NCBI GenBank assembly: GCA_037200975.1
Contig: JBBCGI010000001.1
Location: forward strand, 1,178,001-1,242,000
DNA: 64,000 bases
Direction: 5' to 3'
From: Pseudomonadota bacterium
Lineage (GTDB): Bacteria; Pseudomonadota; Gammaproteobacteria; Steroidobacterales; Steroidobacteraceae
A program made the position numbers and the translations under genes. Below, piece after piece: positions 1 to 10,318 of this stretch. Position 1 is the stretch's first letter. Each line of letters opens with the position of its first letter. The notes under the pieces were generated by a model that was given only the letters and a program-made list of their open reading frames with translations, had not been told where the DNA came from and made no database searches.

Positions 1-2823
1 CAGCTGGTTGGCGAATTCCACGATCAGCACGCCATTCTTCGCCGCGATGCCGATCAACATGATCACTGCGATCTGGCTGAAGATGTTGATAGTCAGGCCA
101 TACGCCTTGAGCCCGAACACCGCTCCTAACAACGCGAGTGGCACCGTCACCATGATGATGAGCGGATGGATGAAGCTTTCGAACTGCGCCGCCAGCACCA
201 GGAACACGATCACCAGCGCGAACACGAAGGTCAGGTACATCTGCGGGCCAGTGCGCTCGTACTCGCCGGCATCTCCATCCCACATCAACTGGGCCTCGGC
301 CGGCAATTCTTTCGCGACGGTCGCACGAAACCATTCCATGGCCTGTCCGAGCGTGTATCCCGGCGCGAGATCCGCGCGGATCTCGACGGCGCGCAGCCGG
401 TTGAAACGCGACAGCCGGATGGCGCCGGCCGCTTCTTCGAGCGTCACCACGTTCGACAGCGGAATCAGTTCGCCCGTGCGCTCGGAACGCACGCGAATGC
501 CGACCAGGTTCGCCACCGACTGACGCAGATCGTCGCGGGCCTGCAGCACGACGTTGTATTCGCGCCCACGATCCACGTACGTCGTCACCAGCCGTCCGCC
601 GAGCACGGTTTCGAGCGTGCTGCCCACATTGCGCAGCGACACGCCCAGCTCGGCCGCGCGATCGCGGTCGATCGACACCCGGATCTGCGGCTTGCGCTCC
701 TTGTATGAGGTGTCGACGTTTTCGAGGCCGGGGTTCTGGTGCGCCAGATCCAGCAACTTGGTCGACCATTGCGAGAGGCGCTCGTAGTCCGGCCCGCCGA
801 TGACGGCTTCGATGCCGGCGGTGCCGCTGCGGCGCCCGAGGCTGCCCGGTTTGGCCGGGAAGACGCGCACCCCGGTCAGCGTCGACTTCGCCTCGGTCAG
901 GATGTCGCGCAGGATGTCGTCCATCGGCCGGTCGCGATTTCCCCAATCCGTCGCCAGCACCACGGCGCGGGCGGTGTTCACGTTGCCGGTCTGCACGGTG
1001 CCACCGCCCGAGAAGTTAGGCACCCGCAGGATCACGCGTTCGATCTCGCCCTGTTTCATGTGCTTGAGGATGATGGCCTCGAGCTGCTGCGCGTTGGCGT
1101 CCATGTACTCGAAGCTCGAGCCTTCCGGCCCCTCGAGCGCGACACTGCCGCGCCCCACGTCGGCACCCGGCGCGAATTCCGACGGGATGGACACGAAGGT
1201 CAGCGCCCCCAGGCCCATGAGCACGAACAACACGCAGACCACCGTCCACGGACGCAGGATGATCGAACGCAGGACACGCTCGTATCGCGTCGCGAAGCGC
1301 CGGAAGAATTCATCGACGGCGCGCGCGAAGCGATTGCGCGTGTGGTCGCCGGCCGGTAGTTTGGAGGCCAGCATCGGCGTCAGCGTCAGCGACACCAGCG
1401 CCGAGAACAGCACCGCGGCGGCCAGCGTGAAGCCGAACTCGCGGAACAACCGGCCCAGATCCCCGGGCAGGAACGAGATCGGCACGAACACCGCGGCCAG
1501 CGTCAGCGTGGTGGCGATGACCGCGAAGCCGATTTCCTGCGTGCCGGTGACCGCGGCCAGCATCGGCGGCTCGCCGAGCTCGGTGCGCTGGTGGATGTTC
1601 TCGAGCACCACGATGGCGTCATCGACCACGAGACCGATCGCGAGCACCAGGCCGAGCAGCGTCAGCACGTTGATCGAATACCCCAGCGCATACATCACGA
1701 CGAACGAGGCGATGATGGAGACCGGAATCGTGACCGCCGGAATCAGCGTGGCACGCAGGCTGCCGAGAAAGACGTAGATGATGGCGAGCACGGAAAAAAG
1801 CGCGAACACGATGGCGATCAACACCTCGTGCAAGGCCGCCTCGATGGCCACCGCGTTGTCGATGCTGATGGCGAGCGTCGCGCCGGCCGGCAACGTGGTC
1901 TGCAGGCGCGCGACTTCGGCGCGCACGGCGCGCGCAATCTCGCGCGTATTGCTCTTCGACTGCGCCTCGACCTGCAGCGCGATGCCCGCCAGGCCGTTGG
2001 TTCTCGTATACGAGCGGTCGTTTTCCGCCGCGAGCTGCACTTCGGCAACTTCGCTCAGGCGCACCAGGTGCCCGTCCGCGCCGCGCGCGATCACCAGCTT
2101 GCGAAAGTCGTCGGCCGAATCGAGCCCGACGATGGTGCGCAGCGAAAACTCGCGCGCGCGCGATTCGATCCGGCCCGCCGGCAGCTCGATGTTCTCGCGG
2201 CGCAACGTGTCCTCGATGTCGGACACGGCCAGACCGCGCGCGGACAATGCCTCCGGATCGATCCACAGCCGCATCGCCGCGCGCCGCGCACCACCCAGCG
2301 TGACGCGCGAAACGCCGGGCACGGTGGAGATGCGATCGATGAGGTTGCGCTCCGCGTAGTCGGTGATCTCGAGGTTGGACATCGAGGTCGAGCTGAACGC
2401 GAGCACAACGACGGACTCCGCGCTCGAATCGGCCTTGATGATTTCCGGCGGGTCCGCTTCGGGTGGCAGGTTGCTGACTACACGGGCGACGCGATCGCGC
2501 ACGTCGTTGGCAGCGGCATCGACGTCGCGGGCCACGTCGAACTCGATGCGCACCGAGGACCGCTCGTCCTCGCTGTCGGACTCGACCTTGAGAATGCCTT
2601 CGATGCCGGCCACTGCATCCTCGACCGCCTGCGTCACGCGCGTTTCGATGATGGCCGCCGACGCACCGACGTATCGCGTCGACACGGAAACCACCGGGCG
2701 GTCGATGTCCGGATACTCGCGGATCCCGAGCCGGCTCAGCGAGATCAGGCCAAAGATGATGAGCAGCAGGCTGATGACCGTCGCGAAGACCGGCCGGCGT
2801 ACCGAGATCTCAGAGATCAGCAT
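1..2823 (-). CDS. RND family efflux pump inner-membrane permease, 3' end cut by window edge
   Basis: Proton-driven inner-membrane pump of the AcrB/MexB (HAE1) type. It takes small molecules from periplasm or membrane and passes them to an outer-membrane channel through a membrane-fusion partner. The start is the ATG at 2821-2823, giving MLISEISVRRPVF, the usual RND N-terminus. About 941 residues are visible, so roughly the last 90-100 are outside the window. The paired aspartates of the proton relay are seen in transmembrane helix 4 (GLVVDDAIVVLENI, D401/D402, matching D407/D408 of AcrB). The start overlaps the upstream membrane-fusion gene by 14 bp, so the two are translationally coupled. 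The substrate is unknown. Its position as last gene of a sigma/TonB-receptor/peptidase/amidohydrolase locus suggests export of a compound handled by that locus. Confidence 0.93.
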   Translation of the reverse strand, partial: MLISEISVRRPVFATVISLLLIIFGLISLSRLGIREYPDIDRPVVSVSTRYVGASAAIIETRVTQAVEDAVAGIEGILKVESDSEDERSSVRIEFDVARDVDAAANDVRDRVARVVSNLPPEADPPEIIKADSSAESVVVLAFSSTSMSNLEITDYAERNLIDRISTVPGVSRVTLGGARRAAMRLWIDPEALSARGLAVSDIEDTLRRENIELPAGRIESRAREFSLRTIVGLDSADDFRKLVIARGADGHLVRLSEVAEVQLAAENDRSYTRTNGLAGIALQVEAQSKSNTREIARAVRAEVARLQTTLPAGATLAISIDNAVAIEAALHEVLIAIVFALFSVLAIIYVFLGSLRATLIPAVTIPVSIIASFVVMYALGYSINVLTLLGLVLAIGLVVDDAIVVLENIHQRTELGEPPMLAAVTGTQEIGFAVIATTLTLAAVFVPISFLPGDLGRLFREFGFTLAAAVLFSALVSLTLTPMLASKLPAGDHTRNRFARAVDEFFRRFATRYERVLRSIILRPWTVVCVLFVLMGLGALTFVSIPSEFAPGADVGRGSVALEGPEGSSFEYMDANAQQLEAIILKHMKQGEIERVILRVPNFSGGGTVQTGNVNTARAVVLATDWGNRDRPMDDILRDILTEAKSTLTGVRVFPAKPGSLGRRSGTAGIEAVIGGPDYERLSQWSTKLLDLAHQNPGLENVDTSYKERKPQIRVSIDRDRAAELGVSLRNVGSTLETVLGGRLVTTYVDRGREYNVVLQARDDLRQSVANLVGIRVRSERTGELIPLSNVVTLEEAAGAIRLSRFNRLRAVEIRADLAPGYTLGQAMEWFRATVAKELPAEAQLMWDGDAGEYERTGPQMYLTFVFALVIVFLVLAAQFESFIHPLIIMVTVPLALLGAVFGLKAYGLTINIFSQIAVIMLIGIAAKNGVLIVEFANQL

Positions 2824-3820
2824 GGGCGGCCTCGCGAACGGCCGAGCCCGCACGCACGTTCTGCACGCCGCGGATCACCACTCTCTCCGACGCGGCCAGG
2901 CCCGTTACGATCTCGACTTCACCGGGACGGCGCCGGCCCGTTCGCACCTGCCGCCGCTCGACGACATCGCCCACGACCACCATCAGGTACGAATTACCCT
3001 GCTCGGGAATGATCGCCTCTTCCGGGATCATCAAGACAGGCGCGGGCGGCGTGTGCACTTTCACCGTCATGAACATGCCGGGCCGCAGTGCGCCGTCGCC
3101 GTTCGGAATCTCCGCGCGTACGGCGATCGAGCGCGTGTCGATGTCGATGCGCGGATCGAGTGCGGTCACGGCGCCGTGGAACACCCTGTCCGGCAGGCCG
3201 GGTGTGGTCGCCGAAACCTTAAGGCCGCGCGCGAGCAGGAACAGGCTGCCCTCGGGCACCGTGAACTCGACCTTGATGACCGAGGTGTCGTCGAGCGTCG
3301 TGATGACGTCGCCCGGCGCCACCAGGCTGCCGACACTGACGCGGCGAAAGCCGACGTTGCCGTCGAAACCGGCGCGAATGACGGTGTCCGCGAGCCGCGA
3401 ACGAGCGGCATCGAGCCGCGCGCGATCGCCCTTCACGGCCGCTTCCATCAATTCGAGCTGCGAGGCGGACACGATCTGCTGCTGCTGCAGCGAGCGGCCG
3501 CGCGTGAGTTGCGCCTCCGTCTGCGTGAGCGAGGCTTCCGCTTCGCGCACCGCCGCCTGCTGCGCGAGGCTGTCCAGTTCGACCAGCACCGCGCCGCGTT
3601 GCACGCGGCCGCCTTCGCGGAAGCGGATCGCGCTGATGAGGCTCGACACCTTCGTCGTCACCTGCACGGACTCGTTGGCGCGGGCCGTGCCGACCGCTTC
3701 GACGTCGATGCCGAGCTGCTGCAAGGTCGCGACGACGGTCACGACATCTACCGCACGGCGGTTCGCGTCGCCAGCCTTCGCGCCGTGTTTGTCGGAACGC
3801 GCACAGCCCGCCAACAGCAC
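2810..3820 (-). CDS. RND efflux membrane-fusion (periplasmic adaptor) lipoprotein
   Basis: Adaptor that links the RND pump to an outer-membrane channel. The protein has the HlyD/AcrA pattern: beta-barrel strand, lipoyl half, coiled-coil hairpin rich in A, Q and E, then second lipoyl half and beta-barrel, ending near GVQNVRAGSAV. The start is uncertain. The GTG at 3818-3820 gives MLLAGC, a lipobox with almost no signal peptide before it. The frame is open upstream and encodes IKPAGAACGLAVAACAVLL in front of it, a good lipoprotein signal. That signal could only start at CTG 3839-3841 or at ATT 3866-3868, which overlaps the stop of the upstream amidohydrolase. A non-standard start is therefore likely. 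The 3' end overlaps the permease start. Confidence 0.88.
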   Translation of the reverse strand: MLLAGCARSDKHGAKAGDANRRAVDVVTVVATLQQLGIDVEAVGTARANESVQVTTKVSSLISAIRFREGGRVQRGAVLVELDSLAQQAAVREAEASLTQTEAQLTRGRSLQQQQIVSASQLELMEAAVKGDRARLDAARSRLADTVIRAGFDGNVGFRRVSVGSLVAPGDVITTLDDTSVIKVEFTVPEGSLFLLARGLKVSATTPGLPDRVFHGAVTALDPRIDIDTRSIAVRAEIPNGDGALRPGMFMTVKVHTPPAPVLMIPEEAIIPEQGNSYLMVVVGDVVERRQVRTGRRRPGEVEIVTGLAASERVVIRGVQNVRAGSAVREAAHADL

Positions 3821-3863
3821 TGCGCAGGCTGCAACCGCCAGCCCGCAAGCTGCGCCTGCGGGC

Positions 3864-5447
3864 TTAATTCTTGAACCCCGGCGGCGTGATCTTTTTGCCG
3901 GTCCGCGCCTTCTCGGCGTCGACCATCGCCTTCACGTCGGCGAGCAGCTTGCGGGCGTCATACACGATGCCTTCCTTGATCGTGTATTTCACGCCGCCGA
4001 CCCGCCCCACCGTGTCATTGTCCAAGAGCTTGATGTGGCCGGTGCCGTACAACACCTTGAAATTCGCCAGCGGGTTCTGATCGACGACGATGAGGTCGGC
4101 GAGTTTACCGATTTCCACGCTGCCCGTGTCCTTGTCGATTCCTAACAACTCCGCGCCGCTCAGCGTACCCGCCCGCACGACTTCCAGCGGATGGAAGCCT
4201 GCTTCCTGCAGCAGCTCCAGCTCGCGGATCAGCGTGAAACCGGTCAGCACGTTTTCATCGCTGCCCGTCGTGACGCGGCCGCCGCGGTTCTTGTATTCGT
4301 TGATGAACGTCATCCAGAGATGAAACTGCTCGCGCCATTCGGTTTCGTTTTGCGTGGTCCAGTCGTACTGCGAGGACCCATGCCGCAGCCTGCTGGGCGT
4401 GTAACGATCCGCGTAGTCGTCGGGAAATGCGTAGTCCGCGAACCACTCCTGGCCGCGTGCCTGCATGTAGTCGCGCTTTTTCTCGTACACCACCATCGTC
4501 GGGTTGAGCGTGTAGTCGAGCGAGATCATCTCGTTCATGACCTCGTTCCACTTCTCGGAGAACGGCGCGGCGCTCTGGGCGTACAGCTTGCCGCCCTCGC
4601 CAAACCGCATCTGCTCGTTCTGGTAGTCGAAGTCCGCCGGGAAATTCTGCACGGTGCGATCGGTGAACATCGCCTCGGGCAGGCCGTACCAGTGTTCCAT
4701 CGACGCGCCACCGGCGCGTGCGCTGTCGAGGGCATTCCACCTCGCCACCATGGTCTGCCGGTGATGCGTCATGACGCGCAAGCCCACCTTGCGGGCTTCA
4801 TCCAGCGCAGCGCCGATCACGGTCGGCGAAAAGCCGGCGTCCTTGATGCCGTCCGCGCCCGCTTTCTGCGCCATGTGCACCCACGCCCGGGCCGCGGCCT
4901 CGGTGGTGGGCAGGTTGAAGTGTGCGTCCGGATCGAAGCCGAAACGTAGATAGGCCTTGATCTTCGGCGCCGTGATGAGGTTCTGGGCGCTCTTCTGCTT
5001 GTGCCGCAGCACCCAGTTGAGCCCGTTGCCTGACCCAGGCTCACGGATGGTGGTGATGCCATGCGCCAGGTCCAGCTTGAATTGATACTCGGGATTTTTC
5101 CCGATGTGCTGGTGCGCGTCGATGAGGCCCGGCATCACGTACATGCCCGTGCCGTCGATCTCGCGGCCGCCTTCCTTGAGCTTCGGAACGTCGCGCGAGT
5201 AGGCCGAAGACCCGACGGCATTGATCAGATGAATGGACTTGATGCGTCCGTTTTCGATGACGATGTGCACCGGCTTGATCGGCGGTGCGAGCGAGCCTTC
5301 GATCAGCGTCGCGTTGCGGATGATCAGCTGGGTGTACGGACCTTCGCCCTCCTTGCGTTCCGGAGAATCGACGACGGTGCGTTCCGCGGCACCTGCCACG
5401 CCGAAAACCAGCGTCACGCAGAGAAGAGATATGAACGTATGTTTCAT
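3864..5447 (-). CDS. Periplasmic metal-dependent amidohydrolase (copy 1)
   Basis: Amidohydrolase-superfamily enzyme of 527 residues that hydrolyses a C-N bond in an unidentified substrate, probably in the periplasm. The ATG at 5445-5447 starts a signal peptide (MKHTFISLLCVTLVFGVAGA). Metal ligands are visible: the HxH after strand 1 in GLIDAHQHIG, later histidines in MTHHRQ and MEHWYG, and the aspartate in TTGSDEN. The C-terminal composite beta domain ends with LADLIVVDQNPLANF, typical of imidazolonepropionase- and prolidase-like members. It is a close tandem paralogue of the gene immediately upstream, at roughly four residues in five by eye, separated by 139 bp. The inserted segment between the last histidine and the aspartate, rich in W, Y and E, is long and shared by both copies. 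Confidence 0.9.
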   Translation of the reverse strand: MKHTFISLLCVTLVFGVAGAAERTVVDSPERKEGEGPYTQLIIRNATLIEGSLAPPIKPVHIVIENGRIKSIHLINAVGSSAYSRDVPKLKEGGREIDGTGMYVMPGLIDAHQHIGKNPEYQFKLDLAHGITTIREPGSGNGLNWVLRHKQKSAQNLITAPKIKAYLRFGFDPDAHFNLPTTEAAARAWVHMAQKAGADGIKDAGFSPTVIGAALDEARKVGLRVMTHHRQTMVARWNALDSARAGGASMEHWYGLPEAMFTDRTVQNFPADFDYQNEQMRFGEGGKLYAQSAAPFSEKWNEVMNEMISLDYTLNPTMVVYEKKRDYMQARGQEWFADYAFPDDYADRYTPSRLRHGSSQYDWTTQNETEWREQFHLWMTFINEYKNRGGRVTTGSDENVLTGFTLIRELELLQEAGFHPLEVVRAGTLSGAELLGIDKDTGSVEIGKLADLIVVDQNPLANFKVLYGTGHIKLLDNDTVGRVGGVKYTIKEGIVYDARKLLADVKAMVDAEKARTGKKITPPGFKN

Positions 5448-5586
5448 GGCGCCAACCTGCGGGTGCGAAACGACTCTCTCAACTATTGGCATGCGCCGGC
5501 CCCACCCTCCAGGTTCGGCGTCCCGAAGGGCAGAGCCGGCGCAACACCTCAGGCTCGGTGGCCTCAGGACCACCAGGCCAAACTGA

Positions 5587-7176
<1,590 letters not shown>

Positions 7177-7189
7177 TTTGTTCAGGATC

Positions 7190-8698
7190 CTAGTTAGTGG
7201 CCACGCCCGGCTGGCCGGCATACGACACGGCGAACACCAGCGCATGTTTGATGCCGGCCCACAACGCGGTGACCGCCATGCTTTCCGTCACGTCGTGGCC
7301 GCCCTGGCGCGCATCGTCCGGCGTCTCCGCCTCGAACTTGCCCTTGCCGTGATCCGTGACTTCGCCACGGAACGACATGCCCGGCAGTCCGCCGGCATAC
7401 AGGTTCTTGCAGTCGCCACAGCCCTGGCCGGCGATGATTTCCGGCGGAAAGCCGTACAACGCGTTGGCCGCGGCGGCGACGTACTTCGCCTGCGGGTTGT
7501 TGGTGAAGTCCCAACCCGGGATCTTGTCGTTGACCGGATCGCGGCCGGAGGTCTCGTTGATGTCGAAGATGAATCCGCAGCGCTCCTTGATGAAGTGCGG
7601 CGGATAACCCTTGGTCTCGAACTCCTCGCAGGATTCGGCCGCGATCTTGCGGACCTGCACCTGCATCTCGCGCAGCTGCGGCAAGGTCGCCGCGCGCATG
7701 TCGATACGCACCAGCGCCTCGGAAGTCGGACGGTTCACGACCGGCGAACCATCGACCATCGAGATGTTGAGGTAACGCTCGGCGCGCTCCGCTTGCTGCG
7801 GACGGCCCGCCGCGTCTTCGCCCGGCGTCACGCAGCGCAGGCAGTCCGGACGCGGGTCCGTGACTTCGCTGCGGATGCGGATCAGCGCGCGCGCCAGGAT
7901 GTCCACGGCGTGCGTGCGCCAGCGCCGGTCGGCACCCGGAGATTCCACGACGCGCCGTTCGAACGGCGTGAAGAAACGCAACGTCGCGCGATTGGTGACG
8001 GGGCCGCTGCCCGTGGTCACGCCCTGCCCCGCGCCGCCGTGCAGCTGCACGAACGCATCGCCGCGTTTCCAGTCGAGGTTGTGCGGGTAATGCGCGCGCG
8101 CGAAATGCACCGCGCCCGGCGAACCCGTTTCCTCGCCCGAGAACGTGACGAACCAGACGTCGCCGTTGGTCTGCAGATTCGCCTTCTGCATGGCGCGCAG
8201 CACGGTGAACAACTGCACGACGCCGGGAATGTCGTCACCGGCGGCCGGGCAGTACACGCGGCCATCGCGCACGAACGCGTTCACCGGCTGTTCTTTCGGC
8301 CAGATCGGCACGTTGTCGTGGTGCGCATTGAGCACCACCGTCGGACCCTTGCCGGTGCCGCGGCGCACCGCGACGACGTTGTACAGGTCGTCGATGTACA
8401 CCTCTTCCAGACCGTAGATGCGGAACATCTTGTAGATCTGGCGCGCACGAAATATTTCATCGTGCGACGGGCCGAGCGCGTTGCAGACGCCTATCCAGTC
8501 CTGGATCACATCGGACGGATCGGCGATCTGTTCTTCGACGAACTCGAGCGCGGTCTTGAGCTGCGGCGTGCCGAGGTGCCGCTTGACCACGGCCACCTCC
8601 TTGGACACATCGGGACCCTTCTGCGCCGCGGTGGGCTGCGCCGCGCCGAGCGCGACGAGCCCAACGACGACGAGCAGTTTGATTGTTTTCCCCGCCAT
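7190..8698 (-). CDS. Secreted M20-like zinc metallopeptidase (copy 1)
   Basis: Exported peptidase or amidase of 502 residues, M20/M28 type. The N-terminus MAGKTIKLLVVVGLVALGAA is a signal peptide. Co-catalytic metal motifs are present in order: NAHHDNVP, AAGDDIPG, SGEETGSPG with the general-base Glu-Glu, and the final histidine in QGGHDVTES. A Cys pair CGDC in the last third may form a disulfide or occupy a metal-site position. It lies 3 bp after the stop of a near-identical upstream copy and 13 bp before the amidohydrolase pair. The likely job is trimming of short peptides or aminoacyl conjugates in the periplasm; the exact substrate cannot be read from sequence. Confidence 0.85.
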   Translation of the reverse strand: MAGKTIKLLVVVGLVALGAAQPTAAQKGPDVSKEVAVVKRHLGTPQLKTALEFVEEQIADPSDVIQDWIGVCNALGPSHDEIFRARQIYKMFRIYGLEEVYIDDLYNVVAVRRGTGKGPTVVLNAHHDNVPIWPKEQPVNAFVRDGRVYCPAAGDDIPGVVQLFTVLRAMQKANLQTNGDVWFVTFSGEETGSPGAVHFARAHYPHNLDWKRGDAFVQLHGGAGQGVTTGSGPVTNRATLRFFTPFERRVVESPGADRRWRTHAVDILARALIRIRSEVTDPRPDCLRCVTPGEDAAGRPQQAERAERYLNISMVDGSPVVNRPTSEALVRIDMRAATLPQLREMQVQVRKIAAESCEEFETKGYPPHFIKERCGFIFDINETSGRDPVNDKIPGWDFTNNPQAKYVAAAANALYGFPPEIIAGQGCGDCKNLYAGGLPGMSFRGEVTDHGKGKFEAETPDDARQGGHDVTESMAVTALWAGIKHALVFAVSYAGQPGVATN

Positions 8699-8701
8699 GA
8701 G

Positions 8702-10222
8702 TTAGCGCGCCACGCCCGGCTGACCGGCGTACGACACCGCGAACACCAGCGCATGTTTGATGCCGGCCCAGATGGCCACCGTCGACATGCTCTCGGTCAC
8801 GTCATGGCCACCCTGACGCGCGTCATCCGGAGTTTCCTGCTCGAATTTTCCCTTGCCGTAATCCGTGACTTCGCCGCGGAACGACATGCCGGGCAGTCCA
8901 CCCTGGTAGAGGTTCGTGCAATCGCCGCAGCCCTGGCCGGAGTTGATCACCGGCGGAAAGCCGTACAACGCACTGGCGGCGGCCGCCACGTACTTGGCCT
9001 GCGGGTTGTTCACCATGTCCCAGCCCGGAATCTTGTCGTTGACCGGATCGCGGCCGTAGACCTCGTTGATGTCGAAGATGAAGCCGCAGCGTTCCTTGTT
9101 GAAATGCGGCGGGAAGCCCTTGGTCTTGAGCTCCTCGCACGACTCGGCCGCGATCTTGCGGATCTGCTCGTGCAGTTTGCGCACCGCCGGCCAGGTCGGA
9201 GCGCGCATGTCGATGCGCACGGCGGCCTCGGACGTCGGCCGGTTCACCACGGGCGAACCGTCGATCTGCGAGATGTTCACGTAGTGCTCCGCGCGAGTGG
9301 GCGTTTTTGCGCGGCCCGCCGCACCTTCGCCGGGACCTACGCAACGCAGGCAGTCAGGACGCGGGTCCGTGACTTCGGTGCGAATGCGGACGAGTGCCCG
9401 CGCCAGCACGTCGACGGCATGTGTGCGCCAGCGGCGATCGGCGCCCGGTGACTCCGCGACGCGCCGTTCGAACGGCGTGAAGAAGCGCAGCGTGGCGCGA
9501 TTGACGATCGGACCGCTGCCGGTCGTCACGCCCTCGCCCGCGCCGCCGTGCAGCTGCACGAAGGCGTCGCCGCGTTTCCAGTCCAGGTTATGCGGATAGT
9601 GCGCGCGGGCGAAGTGCAGCGCGCCGGGCGAACCGGTTTCCTCACCCGAGAACGTGACGAACCATACGTCGCCCTCGGTCTGGAGATTCGCCGTCTGCAT
9701 GGCGCGCAGTACCGTGAACAATTGCACGACGCCGGGAATGTCGTCTCCGGCCGCCGGGCAGTACACGCGGCCGTCACGCACGAACGCGTTGACCGGCTGT
9801 TCCTTCGGCCAGATCGGCACGTTGTCGTGATGCGCGTTGAGCACCACGGAAGGTCCCTTGCCGGTGCCGCGGCGGACCGCGACGACGTTGTACAGGTCGT
9901 CGATGTAGACCTCTTCGAGACCGTAGATGCGGAACATCTTGTAGATCTGCCGCGCGCGGAAGATCTCGTCATGCGACGGGCCGAGCGCGTTGCACACGCC
10001 TATCCAGTCCTGGATCACGTCGGACGGATCGGCGATCTGCTCCTCGACGAACGCCAGCGCGCTCTTGAGCTGCGCCGTGTCCATGTGCCGCTTGACCACG
10101 GCCAGCTCTTTCGACACATCGGGTGGGGCGCTCTGCGCCGGGACCGGCTGCGACATGCCGAGCGTTACGAACGCGAGCATGGCGCAGAGCAGTTTCAATG
10201 AGTGTTTGATCGTGGGCTTCAT
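8702..10222 (-). CDS. Secreted M20-like zinc metallopeptidase (copy 2)
   Basis: First enzyme gene of the locus, 506 residues, with signal peptide MKPTIKHSLKLLCAMLAFVT. The ATG at 10220-10222 is preferred over a TTG two codons upstream. It shares all metal motifs with the downstream copy (NAHHDNVP, AAGDDIPG, SGEETGSPG, QGGHDVTES). Residues 55-300 are nearly identical between the copies, while the N-terminal 40 residues and the segment after the PDCRPCV-like cysteine region differ more. That pattern fits a recent tandem duplication, or gene conversion of the core. It begins 96 bp after the TonB receptor stop. Confidence 0.85.
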   Translation of the reverse strand: MKPTIKHSLKLLCAMLAFVTLGMSQPVPAQSAPPDVSKELAVVKRHMDTAQLKSALAFVEEQIADPSDVIQDWIGVCNALGPSHDEIFRARQIYKMFRIYGLEEVYIDDLYNVVAVRRGTGKGPSVVLNAHHDNVPIWPKEQPVNAFVRDGRVYCPAAGDDIPGVVQLFTVLRAMQTANLQTEGDVWFVTFSGEETGSPGALHFARAHYPHNLDWKRGDAFVQLHGGAGEGVTTGSGPIVNRATLRFFTPFERRVAESPGADRRWRTHAVDVLARALVRIRTEVTDPRPDCLRCVGPGEGAAGRAKTPTRAEHYVNISQIDGSPVVNRPTSEAAVRIDMRAPTWPAVRKLHEQIRKIAAESCEELKTKGFPPHFNKERCGFIFDINEVYGRDPVNDKIPGWDMVNNPQAKYVAAAASALYGFPPVINSGQGCGDCTNLYQGGLPGMSFRGEVTDYGKGKFEQETPDDARQGGHDVTESMSTVAIWAGIKHALVFAVSYAGQPGVAR

Positions 10223-10318
10223 GGTCAATCCGGTCCCTCTGGGTGTAACGCTTGAAATCGCCGGGCCAGCCGTGCCCGTCGGGTGGACTTGCGTCCACCG
10301 CGGCGGGCCCGACCGGGC

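Noticed and set aside
1591-3874. Long plus-strand open frames opposite the RND pump and adaptor genes
   Set aside because: Histidine/arginine-rich composition typical of the antisense of GC-rich genes. The minus-strand RND and adaptor reading is complete and family-consistent.
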